Below, piece after piece: positions 46,159 through 56,822 of a stretch of 64,000 bases of DNA (within the stretch, counting starts at the first letter, position 1; each line of letters begins with the position of its first letter). The DNA is from an uncultured Pseudomonadales bacterium (GTDB lineage: Bacteria > Pseudomonadota > Gammaproteobacteria > Pseudomonadales > Pseudohongiellaceae): contig CAMYOK010000002.1 in the NCBI GenBank assembly GCA_947259995.1, positions 474,881 through 538,880 on the forward strand, written 5' to 3'. The position numbers and the translations under genes are program-made. Under the pieces are notes generated by a model. The model was not told the DNA's origin and did not search any database. It was given only the letters and a program-made list of their open reading frames with translations.

Positions 46159-46992
46159 TTAGGCTTTTTTGTACACATTTGTGTAATTGTAATTCGAGGC
46201 ATCCATGAAGCCTTCTATGCTTCCACAATCAAATCGGCGGCCTTTAAATTTATAAGCTAACACTCCGCCCTTTTGCGCCTGTGTCATCAGCGCATCAGTG
46301 ATTTGAACTTCGTTATTTCGTCCAGGCGGTGTATCGCGCAGAATATCGAAAATATCTGGCGTTAGCACATAACGCCCAATGATCGCGAGATTACTCGGCG
46401 CGACTTCTGGCGCTGGTTTCTCAACCATCTCTGAAACACGGAACACGCCCTGCTCGATCTCTTCGCCTGCGATCACACCGTATTTATAGGTTTCATCGCG
46501 TGGTACTTCTTCGATTGCCACAATGCTGCATTGGTGCTTTTCATATAGGGCGATCATTTGTGCAAGCACACCATCGCCTTCCGTGACGCAATAGTCGTCA
46601 GCCAATATCACCGCAAACGGTTCGTGTCCGATTAAGGTTTCGCCTGTCAAAATGGCGTGACCTAGCCCTTTCATCTCAACTTGGCGAGTATAGGAAAACG
46701 TGCAGGACTCGATGATCTTGCGAATATCGGTTAATGCGCCTTCTTTAGAGGTACCAGCAATTTGATGTTCAAGTTCATAGCTGATGTCGAAGTGGTCCTC
46801 TAGGGCGCGCTTACCCCGCCCCGTCACGATCGCCATACCGTTGATGCCAGCATCCATTGCTTCCTCCACCCCATACTGGATGAGAGGCTTGTTCACCAAG
46901 GGCAGCATCTCTTTGGGCATTGATTTAGTGACGGGAAGAAAACGTGTACCGTAACCGGCGGCGGGGAAAAGACATTTTTTAACTTTGCTCAT
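46159..46992 (-). CDS. galU: UTP-glucose-1-phosphate uridylyltransferase
   Basis: 277 residues, normal for GalU. Seen: FPAAGYGTRFLPVTKSMPKEMLPLVNKP in the pyrophosphorylase signature (8-35), VTGRGKRALEDHFD, ILADDYCVTEGDGVL and VEKPAPEVAPSNLAIIGRYVL. Makes UDP-glucose from UTP and glucose 1-phosphate for polysaccharide, lipopolysaccharide and osmolyte synthesis. Sits between manC and manB, so these three supply GDP-mannose and UDP-glucose together. Confidence 0.97.
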   Translation of the reverse strand: MSKVKKCLFPAAGYGTRFLPVTKSMPKEMLPLVNKPLIQYGVEEAMDAGINGMAIVTGRGKRALEDHFDISYELEHQIAGTSKEGALTDIRKIIESCTFSYTRQVEMKGLGHAILTGETLIGHEPFAVILADDYCVTEGDGVLAQMIALYEKHQCSIVAIEEVPRDETYKYGVIAGEEIEQGVFRVSEMVEKPAPEVAPSNLAIIGRYVLTPDIFDILRDTPPGRNNEVQITDALMTQAQKGGVLAYKFKGRRFDCGSIEGFMDASNYNYTNVYKKA

Positions 46993-47077
46993 CGTTATGC
47001 TGTCCTGTATTCATCAGTGAATTGAGAATTGTTGCAGCTGTCATTTTGCATGCATGTGACACCTGCGGGGCAATGTC

Positions 47078-48517
47078 CTAGCTAGCAGACTTAGCACGAC
47101 CGTAAATATCTTCAAAGCGAACGATATCGTCCTCCCCCAAGTAGCTACCAGTCTGGACCTCTATAAGTTCCACCGGCTCATTGCCCAAGTTTTGCAAACG
47201 ATGCTTGCTGCCCAATGGGATGTACGTCGATTGGTTCTCGGTCAAGTTGAAAACCTTATCTTCGCACGTCACTGTTGCTATGCCTTTCACAACGATCCAA
47301 TGCTCTGCCCTAAAATGGTGCATCTGCAATGAAAGTGAGCCACCAGGCTTCACTACGATGTGTTTGACTTGAAACCCTACCCCAACGGCTAAGGATTCAT
47401 AGCTGCCCCATGGCCTATATACTAAGACATGGTTCTCGCTTTCAGGCCTTTTAGAGCGTTCTAACTGCTGAACAATCTTCTTAACTTCCTGAACACGATC
47501 GCGGCCAGCGATCAGCACAGCATCGGCTGTCTCAACGATGACTGCATTCTCTATGCCAACGGCAGCAACAAGACGAGAATGAGAATGAATATAGCTATTT
47601 TCCACCCCTTCGCAAAGTACATCACCATTGAGCACATTGCCTTGTTCATCTTTGCTCGAAGTCTCCCAAAGCGCGTTCCAAGCCCCCAAATCGCTCCATT
47701 GAGCGTCTAAAGGCACCACCACTGAGGCGCGCGTCTTCTCCATTACGGCATAGTCGATGGATTCGCCGCGACAAGCGCTAAATGCCGCAATGGGTAAGCG
47801 CTGAAAATCCACATCAGGTTCGATACCGGCAACAGCCTCGCGGCAAGCCTGCAGGATATCAGGGGCATGCTGCTCTAGCTCTTCTAGATACCGGCTGGCA
47901 GTAAACATAAACATGCCACTATTCCAGTAGTAATCGCCTTGTTCCACATAGCCGCGGGCGGTGGCGAGATCGGGCTTCTCCACAAAACGCTGCACGGCAT
48001 AACCTTCGCCCTGTTCGTCTCCTCGCTGGATATAGCCATAGCCAGTCTCGGGGGTTTGCGCCACGATGCCGAAGGTCACCAGTTTGCCCTGACGCGCCAA
48101 GACAGCCCCTTTCTCTAGCGCCGCTAACAACGCGGCATTGTCGCGAATCTCATGATCTGCAGGCAGAATCATCAATACATCGTCAGGTGCTGCCGTTAGC
48201 GCCGCGACAGCAACAGCCGGTGCCGTATTCCTCCCGACTGGCTCGAGGATTATTCGCCCATCGGCCTGCCCCAACTCAAGCAGCTGCTGCGCCGTCAAGA
48301 ATCGATGCTCTTCACCGCAAATCACCATTGGCGCCCCTAGGTCCGCAAGCCCTTCGAGACGACTTAACGTGGACTGGAACAATGTCGATGCACCTTCTTT
48401 TCCTAGAATATCGGGAGTCGGGACAGAGAGTGAAGAGAATTGCTTGGGGTAAAGTTGGCGAGAAACCGGCCATAGGCGCGAACCTACTCCTCCGGCGAGT
48501 ACCACGGGAATGATCAT
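47078..48517 (-). CDS. manC: Bifunctional mannose-1-phosphate guanylyltransferase / mannose-6-phosphate isomerase
   Basis: 479 residues, the bifunctional CpsB/AlgA form. The N-terminal nucleotidyltransferase part begins with VVLAGGVGSRLWPVSRQLYPKQF, includes EPVGRNTAPAVAVAAL, DHEIRD and FVEKPDLATA. The C-terminal cupin isomerase part has YRPWGSYESL, FQVKHIVVKPGGSLSLQMHHFRAEHWIVVKG and a late EPVELIEVQTG. It produces GDP-mannose. It is divergent from fabA across 233 bases. Confidence 0.96.
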   Translation of the reverse strand: MIIPVVLAGGVGSRLWPVSRQLYPKQFSSLSVPTPDILGKEGASTLFQSTLSRLEGLADLGAPMVICGEEHRFLTAQQLLELGQADGRIILEPVGRNTAPAVAVAALTAAPDDVLMILPADHEIRDNAALLAALEKGAVLARQGKLVTFGIVAQTPETGYGYIQRGDEQGEGYAVQRFVEKPDLATARGYVEQGDYYWNSGMFMFTASRYLEELEQHAPDILQACREAVAGIEPDVDFQRLPIAAFSACRGESIDYAVMEKTRASVVVPLDAQWSDLGAWNALWETSSKDEQGNVLNGDVLCEGVENSYIHSHSRLVAAVGIENAVIVETADAVLIAGRDRVQEVKKIVQQLERSKRPESENHVLVYRPWGSYESLAVGVGFQVKHIVVKPGGSLSLQMHHFRAEHWIVVKGIATVTCEDKVFNLTENQSTYIPLGSKHRLQNLGNEPVELIEVQTGSYLGEDDIVRFEDIYGRAKSAS

Positions 48518-48750
48518 TTTTTCTTCCTGTTACCAGCCCTGCAAACAGGCGCTGTCCGTTTTAATTCCAATCGTCTAACACCGCGTTTGCGGCACCATAG
48601 TGTGCCATAACTGAAGCCATCTCACCCCCATGAACGAGGGGCAAATTGAAAATAATATCGATTATTTGCCCGCACCGCGATAATATCGCAGGCTTTGTGA
48701 GCCCAAGTGGCTCTTTGACCCCGCATAAAATGGATGACTGACCCTTATAT

Positions 48751-49275
48751 ATGAACGGCCATATTCGCAAAAGCGCTTACACTCGAGATGAATTACTAGA
48801 CTGCGGTTACGGCCGCATGTTCGGTCCCGGCAACGCTCGACTACCTGTTGGCAATATGCTGATGATGGATCGAATCACTAAAATTAGTGACACCGGCGGC
48901 GAACACGGGAAAGGCGAAATCATTGCCGAGCTCGACATCCACCCAGACCTATGGTTTTTCGATTGCCACTTCCCTGAAGACCCAGTGATGCCGGGCTGCC
49001 TCGGCCTTGACGCCATGTGGCAACTCGTAGGCTTCTTCTTGGGCTGGCGCGGCAACCTCGGCAGAGGCCGCGCACTAGGGGCAGGCGAAGTAAAATTCAG
49101 CGGTGAAATTCTCCCCACCGCCAAAAAAGTGGAATATCGCATTTCTTTATCCAGAGTGATCGAGCGAAAGTTGGTGATGGGTATTGCCGATGGTACAGTA
49201 TCGGTCGACGGGAAAGTGATCTACACCACCAACGGACTGAAAGTGGGGCTCTTCACTCCCGAAGCCAAATTCTGA
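48751..49275 (+). CDS. fabA: 3-hydroxydecanoyl-ACP dehydratase/isomerase FabA
   Basis: 174 residues. The active site is intact: H73 in [12 protein letters not shown] and D87 in LGLDAMWQL. FabA dehydrates 3-hydroxydecanoyl-ACP and isomerises the trans-2 product to cis-3, the entry to anaerobic unsaturated fatty acid synthesis. fabB follows by 31 bases, the typical fabAB pair. No FabR-like palindrome was recognised in the 233-base upstream gap shared with manC. Confidence 0.97.
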   Translation: MNGHIRKSAYTRDELLDCGYGRMFGPGNARLPVGNMLMMDRITKISDTGGEHGKGEIIAELDIHPDLWFFDCHFPEDPVMPGCLGLDAMWQLVGFFLGWRGNLGRGRALGAGEVKFSGEILPTAKKVEYRISLSRVIERKLVMGIADGTVSVDGKVIYTTNGLKVGLFTPEAKF

Positions 49276-49306
49276 TTAAACACCCTATTCCTGTTAAGAG
49301 GTTTAT

Positions 49307-50527
49307 ATGAAACGCGTTGTTGTTACCGGTATCGGTATTGTGTCTTGTCTAGGCGCTGACAAGCAGGCTGTCTTAGAGTCATTACTCGAAGGCCGCAGCG
49401 GGATACGATTCCGACCTGAGTACAAGGAAATGGGGTTGCGCAGCCACATTGCTGGCTGGATCGACCTTGACTTATCCGCCTTGATTGACCGTAAGATCTT
49501 GCGTTTTATGGGCGATGCAGCAGCCTATGGCTATTTGTCGATGGAACAAGCGATCGCAGACTCGGGCCTGAAAGATGACGAAGTCTCTAATATCCGCACC
49601 GGCATCATCATGGGCGCGGGCGGTTCGTCTTCGCAAGATCAGGTAGAGGCCGCCGACATCCTGCGCAATCAAGGCGTGCGCAGAATTGGTCCTTATCGTG
49701 TCACGCGCACTATGGGCAGCACTGTTTCAGCGTGTCTAGCGACTCCTTTCAAAATCAAGGGTGTTAACTATTCGATCTCCTCTGCTTGCGCCACAAGCGC
49801 ACATTGCATAGGCAATGCTGTGGAATTGATTCAACTAGGCAAGCAAGACGTGATTTTTGCTGGTGGCGGCGAAGCGGAACATTGGTCATTGACCAATATG
49901 TTCGATGCGATGGGTGCGCTTTCAACCAAATACAATGAAACACCAGATAAAGCCTCACGCGCATTTGACCAAGACCGTGATGGTTTTGTCATCGCAGGCG
50001 GTGGTGCAGTGCTTGTGATCGAGTCACTAGATCACGCGATTAAACGTGGTGCCAAAATCTACGCGGAAATCACCGGTTACGGTGCGACTTCAGACGGTTA
50101 CGACATGGTCGCCCCTTGTGGTGAAGGTGGCGTACGAGCCATGAAAATGGCTTGCGAAACGGCTAACGGACCTGTGGACTACATCAACACACACGGCACT
50201 AGCACTCCAGCGGGCGATGTCTCAGAGCTGCGCGCGATCAAAGAAGTGTTTGGCGATAAGCCCGCCCCGATTGTGAACTCCACCAAGTCTCTAAGCGGCC
50301 ATTCCTTGGGCGCTGCAGGCGCACAAGAGGCTATCTACAGCCTACTGATGATGGAAAACGATTTCGTTTGCGCCTCGGCCAACTTGGAAAACCCGGCGGA
50401 AGAAGCCGCGGGCATCAACATCCCGCAGCAGCGTATCGACAACGTTAAGCTCAATACTATTTTGTCGAACAGCTTTGGCTTTGGGGGCACAAACGCCAGC
50501 TTGGTATTTGAACGCTACCAACAGTAG
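49307..50527 (+). CDS. fabB: Beta-ketoacyl-ACP synthase I FabB
   Basis: 406-residue KAS I. The nucleophile C161 ([12 protein letters not shown]) and both catalytic histidines ([11 protein letters not shown] and [12 protein letters not shown]) are present. An AAGAGG ribosome site precedes the ATG. It elongates cis-3-decenoyl-ACP made by FabA. Co-transcribed with fabA. Confidence 0.98.
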   Translation: MKRVVVTGIGIVSCLGADKQAVLESLLEGRSGIRFRPEYKEMGLRSHIAGWIDLDLSALIDRKILRFMGDAAAYGYLSMEQAIADSGLKDDEVSNIRTGIIMGAGGSSSQDQVEAADILRNQGVRRIGPYRVTRTMGSTVSACLATPFKIKGVNYSISSACATSAHCIGNAVELIQLGKQDVIFAGGGEAEHWSLTNMFDAMGALSTKYNETPDKASRAFDQDRDGFVIAGGGAVLVIESLDHAIKRGAKIYAEITGYGATSDGYDMVAPCGEGGVRAMKMACETANGPVDYINTHGTSTPAGDVSELRAIKEVFGDKPAPIVNSTKSLSGHSLGAAGAQEAIYSLLMMENDFVCASANLENPAEEAAGINIPQQRIDNVKLNTILSNSFGFGGTNASLVFERYQQ

Positions 50528-50537
50528 AGCTGTCCCT

Positions 50538-51041
50538 ATGCAGACACAGCCGATCAAACAAACCCACTCTGTCGCAATCAAGCTCTTAATGGTCGCGGCA
50601 GTGTGGATTGTGTCTAGCTTCTGCATTGCTAGCGCCCAAGCGCAAGGCATCACAAGCGGCGGCAATAGTGTTCTATCAGGGCCACGTTTTTTGCCTGCAG
50701 AACAAGCCTTTAATTTCTACACTAGCCTCCCAGAGCCCAGCATATTGAAGCTGCACTGGGCGATCGCTCCAGGCTACTACCTCTACAAAGACAAGTTCTC
50801 ATTGAGCGCTGAAGTCGACGGCAAAACCCTACTTTTGCCTCTGCAACTCCCGCAAGCGATAGCGCACAACGATGAGTTCTTTGGCGATGTGCAGGTTTAT
50901 TTCGAAGACGTGGTTGCGCAAGTCGATTTACAGAGCCTCCCCCAAAATGCCGAATACACTCTGACACTCGAGTATCAGGGCTGCGCGGAAGCCGGTTTTT
51001 GCTATACTTTGCAGCAGCAAGAGATTCCTCTCGCTTTCTAA
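50538..51041 (+). CDS. Free-standing DsbD alpha (N-terminal) domain protein
   Basis: The start is placed at the ATG at 50538, giving a signal peptide (about 1-36, CIASAQAQ) and a 167-residue protein. The mature part equals only the periplasmic alpha domain of DsbD: LPAEQAFNF, LHWAIAPGYYLYKDK and YQGCAEAGFCY with the redox pair C149/C155 (E. coli DsbD C103/C109). The membrane core and C-terminal thioredoxin domain are missing, and the 163 bases to aroQ hold no remnant. In Pseudomonas-like genomes full dsbD sits at this place. Electrons would have to come from another protein. Confidence 0.88.
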   Translation: MQTQPIKQTHSVAIKLLMVAAVWIVSSFCIASAQAQGITSGGNSVLSGPRFLPAEQAFNFYTSLPEPSILKLHWAIAPGYYLYKDKFSLSAEVDGKTLLLPLQLPQAIAHNDEFFGDVQVYFEDVVAQVDLQSLPQNAEYTLTLEYQGCAEAGFCYTLQQQEIPLAF

Positions 51042-51204
51042 AATGCCACGATCATCACTATTCTCCCACAAGCATTACAGAATCATTTCTTTTGTACGGA
51101 ACATGGTGAAACTTTGCCAATATTCTGAGAAAATGCGGGGAAAATTGCCGAAACCGATCTAAGTAAACTATTTATCGCTAGACAGCGAAGTCGAGAGCAA
51201 CGCA

Positions 51205-51648
51205 ATGGCAACCATATTGGTACTGCACGGGCCAAATTTGAACATGCTGGGGAAAAGAGAGCCGGAAGTCTATGGCTCGGAAACCCTCGCGGATATCAAT
51301 GCTCGGCTCAATTTCAGCTGCATCGAAGCCGGCCATCATCTTCAACATTTGCAAAGCAATGCTGAATACGAGTTGATTGATCGCTTGCACGATGCACGCA
51401 ACGAAGGGGTTAATTTCATTATTATCAACCCTGCTGCGCTCACGCACACCAGTATCGCCCTACGCGATGCAATCCTCGCTAGCGATATTCCTTTTATCGA
51501 AGTGCACATCTCCAATGTGTATAAACGTGAAGAGTTCAGACATAAATCCTATTTTTCCGATATTGCCATTGGCACCATCACGGGCCTTGGCAGCTTAGGG
51601 TACGATTTGGCTCTGCAAGCGGCGTTGCACCACCTAAAGAACAAGTAA
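51205..51648 (+). CDS. aroQ: Type II 3-dehydroquinate dehydratase
   Basis: 147-residue shikimate-pathway enzyme. Seen: [20 protein letters not shown] with the catalytic tyrosine, the [15 protein letters not shown] block, [16 protein letters not shown] with the catalytic histidine, and [17 protein letters not shown]. Converts 3-dehydroquinate to 3-dehydroshikimate. First gene of the aroQ-accB-accC order common to pseudomonads. Confidence 0.97.
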   Translation: MATILVLHGPNLNMLGKREPEVYGSETLADINARLNFSCIEAGHHLQHLQSNAEYELIDRLHDARNEGVNFIIINPAALTHTSIALRDAILASDIPFIEVHISNVYKREEFRHKSYFSDIAIGTITGLGSLGYDLALQAALHHLKNK

Positions 51649-51678
51649 ACCATTTAACACTAAGAAGAGAAATCTCAC

Positions 51679-52134
51679 ATGGATATTAGAAAAGTCAAAA
51701 AACTTATCGAACTACTCGAGTCTTCGGATATCGCCGAGATCGAAATCAAAGAAGGCGAAGAAGCTGTGCGCATCAGCCGCACCTCGAAAGCCGCGCCTGT
51801 TGCTTACGCTGCACCAGCGCCTGCGCCTGTTGCCGCCCCTGCTCCTGCTCCCGCCGCTGCCGCTGCGGCCCCTGCAGCTGAAGACAACAAAAAATTGAGC
51901 GGCAATGTCATCAAGTCACCTATGGTTGGTACTTTCTACCGCTCTCCATCGCCATCTTCTCCTGCATTCGTTGAGGTAGGCCAACATGTGAAAGTCGGCG
52001 ATGTCATCTGCATCGTTGAAGCCATGAAAATGATGAACCAAATTGAAGCCGACCATTCTGGCGTAGTGGAAGCAATTCTTGTGGACGATGGCGAGCCGGT
52101 TGAGTTTGATCAACCACTCGTCACTATCGTTTAA
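51679..52134 (+). CDS. accB: Biotin carboxyl carrier protein of acetyl-CoA carboxylase
   Basis: 151 residues. The N-terminal helical region ([17 protein letters not shown]) is followed by an Ala/Pro linker (about 37-70) and the biotinyl domain with [11 protein letters not shown], where the first lysine is biotinylated. The thumb [16 protein letters not shown] is present. Partner of AccC, immediately downstream; the carboxyltransferase subunits are elsewhere. Confidence 0.97.
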   Translation: MDIRKVKKLIELLESSDIAEIEIKEGEEAVRISRTSKAAPVAYAAPAPAPVAAPAPAPAAAAAAPAAEDNKKLSGNVIKSPMVGTFYRSPSPSSPAFVEVGQHVKVGDVICIVEAMKMMNQIEADHSGVVEAILVDDGEPVEFDQPLVTIV

Positions 52135-52183
52135 GACCAAGACGCACTGATGTCTTTCATGTCACTACAAAAGGTTTGATTCC

Positions 52184-53545
52184 ATGCTAGATAAAGTTCT
52201 GATCGCCAATCGCGGAGAAATCGCATTGCGAGTGCTTCGCGCCTGTAAAGAGCTCGGCATCAAGACAGTCGCTGTGCACTCCAGCGCAGATCGCGACTTG
52301 ATGCACGTTCGACTTGCTGATGAGTCAGTTTGTATAGGCCCCGCCAGTGCAACTGACAGCTACCTCAATGTGCCCGCGATCATTAGCGCCACAGAGGTCA
52401 CAGATGCTGTCGCCATTCACCCAGGTTACGGGTTCTTAGCCGAGAACGCTGACTTTGCTGAACAAGTCGAAAAGAGCGGCTTCATTTTTATAGGACCTCG
52501 CGCCGACACTATTCGCCTCATGGGCGACAAAGTGTCCGCCATTAAAGTGATGCGTGAAGCTGGCGTCCCGACAGTTCCGGGCTCCGACGGCCCAATCGAT
52601 GACAACAAAGAGCGCACTCTTGCCATCGCCAGAGAAATTGGCTACCCGGTCATCATCAAAGCGGCAGCAGGCGGCGGTGGCCGTGGCATGCGCGTTGTGC
52701 ATAGCGAGGCGGCTCTGCTTAAGGCAGTCTATGTGACTCAGTCTGAAGCGAAAGCATTCTTTGGCAGTGGTGTCGTCTACATAGAGAAGTTCCTAGAAAA
52801 CCCACGTCATGTTGAGATCCAAGTGCTCGCAGACGGTCAGGGCAACGCTATTCACCTTGGAGATCGAGACTGCTCTATGCAGCGTCGTCACCAAAAAGTA
52901 TTGGAAGAAGCTCCCGCACCGGATATTCCAGATCACATCCGTGAAGCGGTGGCTGCCACTTGCGTGAAAGCCTGTGAAAAAATGAATTATCGCGGCGCGG
53001 GTACACTAGAGTTCCTTTATCAAGACGAGCAGTTCTATTTCATCGAAATGAATACGCGCGTACAAGTTGAACACCCAGTCACAGAAATGGTGACCGGTAT
53101 CGACATTGTAAAAGAGCAGCTACGCATCGCCAGCGGTGAAAAGCTTTCGATCAAACAGTCCGATGTCAAAATCACTGGCCACTCTTTAGAGTGCCGTATC
53201 AATGCTGAAGACCCTGTGACATTTTTACCCTGCCCAGGAAAGATCAATCTTTTCCACGCACCGGGTGGCAATGGCATTCGTGTAGATTCACATATCTATA
53301 GCGGTTACAGCGTTCCTCCGTATTACGACTCTTTAATCGCCAAGCTGATCACTTATGGTGAAGACCGCGATTGTGCCTTAGCAAAAATGAGCAATGCGCT
53401 AGACGAATTACTGATTGATGGAATTCGCACTAACACACCATTGCACAAAGATATTATTCGTGACACTGAATTCCAAAAAGGTGGCGTGAATATTCATTAT
53501 CTTGAGAGCAAACTTTCTTCTCATCACAAACCTACGTCTAAATAG
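52184..53545 (+). CDS. accC: Biotin carboxylase subunit of acetyl-CoA carboxylase
   Basis: 453-residue ATP-grasp enzyme that carboxylates the biotin of AccB. Seen: [18 protein letters not shown] loop [64 protein letters not shown] and ECRINAEDP. Full length. Forms the accBC operon with the gene 49 bases upstream. Confidence 0.98.
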   Translation: MLDKVLIANRGEIALRVLRACKELGIKTVAVHSSADRDLMHVRLADESVCIGPASATDSYLNVPAIISATEVTDAVAIHPGYGFLAENADFAEQVEKSGFIFIGPRADTIRLMGDKVSAIKVMREAGVPTVPGSDGPIDDNKERTLAIAREIGYPVIIKAAAGGGGRGMRVVHSEAALLKAVYVTQSEAKAFFGSGVVYIEKFLENPRHVEIQVLADGQGNAIHLGDRDCSMQRRHQKVLEEAPAPDIPDHIREAVAATCVKACEKMNYRGAGTLEFLYQDEQFYFIEMNTRVQVEHPVTEMVTGIDIVKEQLRIASGEKLSIKQSDVKITGHSLECRINAEDPVTFLPCPGKINLFHAPGGNGIRVDSHIYSGYSVPPYYDSLIAKLITYGEDRDCALAKMSNALDELLIDGIRTNTPLHKDIIRDTEFQKGGVNIHYLESKLSSHHKPTSK

Positions 53546-53590
53546 CATGATGCGAAGCACTTCCAACGCAAATGCCGCGCAGGCTTAACC

Positions 53591-54472
53591 ATGCCTTGGC
53601 AGCAGTTGACATTAAATGTCCAAGAAAACGACGCCGCGCTCATTGAGGATTATCTTAATGAGTGCGGCGCTGTGTCTGTGACCCTCATGGATGCAGAAGA
53701 CCAACCCGTTTTTCAAGTGGATCTCGATACCACTCCAATCTGGAATAATACTCAGGTTCAAGGCCTGTTTGACCACGACGCTCCGATGGACATCATCGTT
53801 GCGAGCCTTCGGGAGAACATTCCTTGCACGAAAAATTTACCCATCGATATTGAAGAAATCAAAGATGCCGAATGGGAACGCGTGTGCATGCAAGACTTTG
53901 TGCCCATGCGGTTTGGTCAAAACATTTGGATCTGTCCTAGCTGGGAAACCCCGCCGGAACCTGATGCCATCAACATCATGCTCGACCCTGGTTTAGCATT
54001 TGGCACTGGGACACATCCGACTACCGCCCTCTGTCTAGAGTGGCTAGACCAAGTTGAGATTGCCGGCAAGACGGTCATCGACTATGGCTGCGGCTCGGGC
54101 GTGCTGGCGATAGCCGCGGCGCTTCTTGGCGCCAAACAAGTCATCGCCATCGATAACGACCCTCAGGCGATCACAGCCACGGAAAGTAATCGCGCCCTTA
54201 ATCGGATAAAGGAAGAAACCCTACAAGTATTCCTGCCAGGGGTAGTCGATCACCCGCAAGCCGATATTGTTGTAGCAAACATTTTAGCTGGGCCGCTTGA
54301 GGAACTAACCCCGATCATTGCCGCGCTAGTTAAGCCCGGTGGCAAGCTGATTCTCTCTGGAGTACTCTCGCAACAAACTCAATCACTAATGAATAGCTAC
54401 GATGAGTATTTTACAATGCTTGAGCCTGCGTTACGCGAAGAATGGGTCCGCGTAGAAGGTGTCAGGCGTTAA
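53591..54472 (+). CDS. prmA: Ribosomal protein L11 methyltransferase
   Basis: 293-residue SAM-dependent methyltransferase that trimethylates L11. An N-terminal L11-binding domain (1-~60) is followed by the Rossmann domain with DYGCGSGVLAIAA (motif I), VIAIDNDPQA and VVANILAGPLEEL, the NPPY-like motif of this family. DPGLAFGTGTHPTT just before motif I is diagnostic of PrmA. The position after accC is the usual one. Confidence 0.97.
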   Translation: MPWQQLTLNVQENDAALIEDYLNECGAVSVTLMDAEDQPVFQVDLDTTPIWNNTQVQGLFDHDAPMDIIVASLRENIPCTKNLPIDIEEIKDAEWERVCMQDFVPMRFGQNIWICPSWETPPEPDAINIMLDPGLAFGTGTHPTTALCLEWLDQVEIAGKTVIDYGCGSGVLAIAAALLGAKQVIAIDNDPQAITATESNRALNRIKEETLQVFLPGVVDHPQADIVVANILAGPLEELTPIIAALVKPGGKLILSGVLSQQTQSLMNSYDEYFTMLEPALREEWVRVEGVRR

Positions 54473-54499
54473 AATTCTTTCTCGCGAAGATTGCCGACC

Positions 54500-55726
54500 A
54501 TGAGCCTTTTCATCACACAATGCCCACATTGCCACACCTCGTTTAGGACCACTGTGTCACAACTACAGTCGGCAGATGGGATGGTGCGTTGTGGCGCCTG
54601 CCTGCGCATCTTCGCTGCCGATGACAACCTACTTCCTTCCGTCGATATCCGCACTGTCTCCTTCCCCACGCATGAGGAAGATGAGGACACCGAAGAGGAA
54701 GAGATCGTCTTCAATGAAGACCAACTACCTTTAGCAGACTTAACGGCGATTGAAGACGAAGACGAAACTGCAGAAGAGGAAGGGACCAGCATCTTTACTT
54801 TAGATATGGCCGACTCTCTTCCCAATCGCGTGAGCCCGATCATTTCTGACAGCGACAGCTCTTGGCAGTTTGTCGACGACGACACGCCATCAATACAACA
54901 GGAAAACTCTGCAACACCACTAATGATGGCAGAAGAGGACGCCGAAACCTCCCCCCCCGTGGAGCCAGCCGAAGACTCTTGCGATGAGGAAGCTTTAGAG
55001 ACAGAGCCAGAAAATGTCGCGACGCAGGACGCCGAGCAGGCCAACGAGCCCTTCACCGCTCAAGGCGGCACGCCAGAATCAGCAGAAGAAGAGACGCTCG
55101 TGCGCGCGCGCATGAACGCGCTTGAGCTCGACCCAAGCGACTTTAATGAATATTCAGAACCGCACGATCTAAGCGCAGATGACCTAGAAAATGTTAACTT
55201 CGACGCGAGCCCCTTAGAGCTGAACTGGCAAGAGAAGCCAAAAAGCACTGTCGGCGTAACGCTAGTGTCGCTGTTTCTAGTGCTATGCCTAGCGCTGCAG
55301 ACCTTATGGCTTAGTCGTCACACGTTAGCCCAAAATGCTCAATGGCGCCCCATTATTGAAACACTGTGCGCACCCTTAGCGTGTAACCTACAAGCATTAT
55401 CAGCACTTAGCCTAATCCGCAGCGACCAGTTGGCGGTCCAAAGCCACCCTGAATTCTCCAACGCACTGCGAGTAAAAATGCAGTTTCGCAATGACGCAAG
55501 CTTCGCCCAAGCCCTACCTGGCATACTATTGAAATTCACCACCAGTAACGACGAAGTGTTAGCTGCGAGGCGCTTTCCCCCTTCGCAGTACCTCGACGAC
55601 GAACTGCGCAACCTTGCGAGCATGCCAGCAAAATCGCATTTGCAGGTTTCCCTCGATGTGCTCGACCCTGGCCCGCAAGCGATAAATTATGAAATTAGTT
55701 TCTACCAGGCCTCAATTCGCGATTGA
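54500..55726 (+). CDS. Zinc-ribbon / DUF3426 single-pass membrane protein
   Basis: The start is placed at the ATG at 54500 (MSLFITQCPHC). The 408-residue protein has three parts. The MJ0042-type zinc ribbon (CPHC...CGAC, about 8-34) is followed by a long, very acidic, disordered middle (about 45-245), rich in Glu, Asp and Ser. A membrane helix (about 250-270, VSLFLVLCLALQTLWL) then leads to a periplasmic DUF3426 domain. Function is unknown; the family always lies near prmA/dusB/fis in pseudomonad-like genomes. A 195-residue antisense frame over the acidic region is a codon artefact. Confidence 0.9.
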   Translation: MSLFITQCPHCHTSFRTTVSQLQSADGMVRCGACLRIFAADDNLLPSVDIRTVSFPTHEEDEDTEEEEIVFNEDQLPLADLTAIEDEDETAEEEGTSIFTLDMADSLPNRVSPIISDSDSSWQFVDDDTPSIQQENSATPLMMAEEDAETSPPVEPAEDSCDEEALETEPENVATQDAEQANEPFTAQGGTPESAEEETLVRARMNALELDPSDFNEYSEPHDLSADDLENVNFDASPLELNWQEKPKSTVGVTLVSLFLVLCLALQTLWLSRHTLAQNAQWRPIIETLCAPLACNLQALSALSLIRSDQLAVQSHPEFSNALRVKMQFRNDASFAQALPGILLKFTTSNDEVLAARRFPPSQYLDDELRNLASMPAKSHLQVSLDVLDPGPQAINYEISFYQASIRD

Positions 55727-55787
55727 ACACCTGACTTTCGAGTAGAATTAATGACTAACCCCTAAGTCACGAACAAGGTGACTGAAG

Positions 55788-56822
55788 TTGAGCAATTTAC
55801 AAACAATGAAGACCCCAAGACCAGCAATTAAAATTGGACAACATCAGCTTGACGGTCATGTCATTCTCGCCCCCATGGCGGGCATTACCGACCAGCCTTT
55901 TCGCGATCTTTGCGTAACACATGGTGCTAGTCTTGCTGTATCTGAAATGTTGACTTGCAACTCCGCTCTTTGGGAAAGCAGAAAAAACCGCACGCGCTAT
56001 ATTCATTCCGACATCGGCGCTCTCAATTCGATACAGATTGCAGGCTCAGATCCAGAAATGATGGCAGACGCCGCACGCATGCATGCCGACCTAGGTGCCG
56101 ACATCATCGACATCAACATGGGTTGCCCAGCCAAGAAAGTACTGAAAAAAGCGGCTGGCTCCGCCTTGCTGAAAGATAAGGAATTGGTCACGCAAATACT
56201 CAAAGAAGTCGTCAACGCCGTCGATATTCCTGTGACTCTTAAAATTCGTACAGGCTGGTCTCCTGAGTCTCGCAACGGTGTCGAAATCGCCAAGATCGCT
56301 GAAAACGAAGGCATCCAACTCCTTACCGTACACGGGCGCACGCGCGAATGTCGATTTGTGGGCGATGTCGAATACGACACCATCAAAGACATCAAAGACG
56401 CTCTCTCAATTCCCGTCATCGCTAATGGGGATATCACGACCCCTGAGCGCGCCAAGCAAGTTATGCACTATACCGGCGCCGACGGTGTCATGATTGGTCG
56501 TGGCGCCTACGGAAATCCTTGGATTTTCTCGCAAATAAAGCACTATTTAGAAACCGGCGACACACTACCAGGCCACACGCTTATAGACCTGCATAGCACT
56601 CTTTTATCTCATGTCCAAAACTTACATGAGCTCTACGGGGAGATTAAAGGCGTCCTATTCGCCCGCAAACACGTCGCTTGGTACACTGACCCTCTAGACG
56701 GGGCGAGGGCTTTTAGGGCCGGTTTTAACGCGCTTAAAACAGCCGAGGAGCAAGTTTGTGCTCTCAATATTTTTTTCGACAAATTAATCAGCACAAGGGA
56801 GACCTGCGATGAGCACTTTTAA
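55788..56822 (+). CDS. dusB: tRNA-dihydrouridine synthase B, TTG start
   Basis: 344-residue FMN enzyme that reduces uridine in the D-loop of tRNAs. Blocks: APMAGITDQPFRDLC, NMGCPAKKV with the catalytic cysteine, LKIRTGW, HGRTRE and GVMIGRGAYGNPWIF. The TTG at 55788 is favoured because AAGGTG lies seven bases upstream; an ATG six codons later has no ribosome site. The last 14 bases overlap the fis start, the conserved dusB-fis pair. Confidence 0.96.
   Translation: MSNLQTMKTPRPAIKIGQHQLDGHVILAPMAGITDQPFRDLCVTHGASLAVSEMLTCNSALWESRKNRTRYIHSDIGALNSIQIAGSDPEMMADAARMHADLGADIIDINMGCPAKKVLKKAAGSALLKDKELVTQILKEVVNAVDIPVTLKIRTGWSPESRNGVEIAKIAENEGIQLLTVHGRTRECRFVGDVEYDTIKDIKDALSIPVIANGDITTPERAKQVMHYTGADGVMIGRGAYGNPWIFSQIKHYLETGDTLPGHTLIDLHSTLLSHVQNLHELYGEIKGVLFARKHVAWYTDPLDGARAFRAGFNALKTAEEQVCALNIFFDKLISTRETCDEHF

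Noticed and set aside
48561..48770. Minus-strand frame of 69 residues between manC and fabA
   Set aside because: It overlaps the fabA start, lacks a ribosome site and shows no recognisable features.
54469..55056. Antisense Ser-rich frame of 195 residues over the DUF3426 gene
   Set aside because: The serine richness is the reverse reading of GAA/GAG/GAC/GAT-rich codons in the acidic linker, a known artefact.
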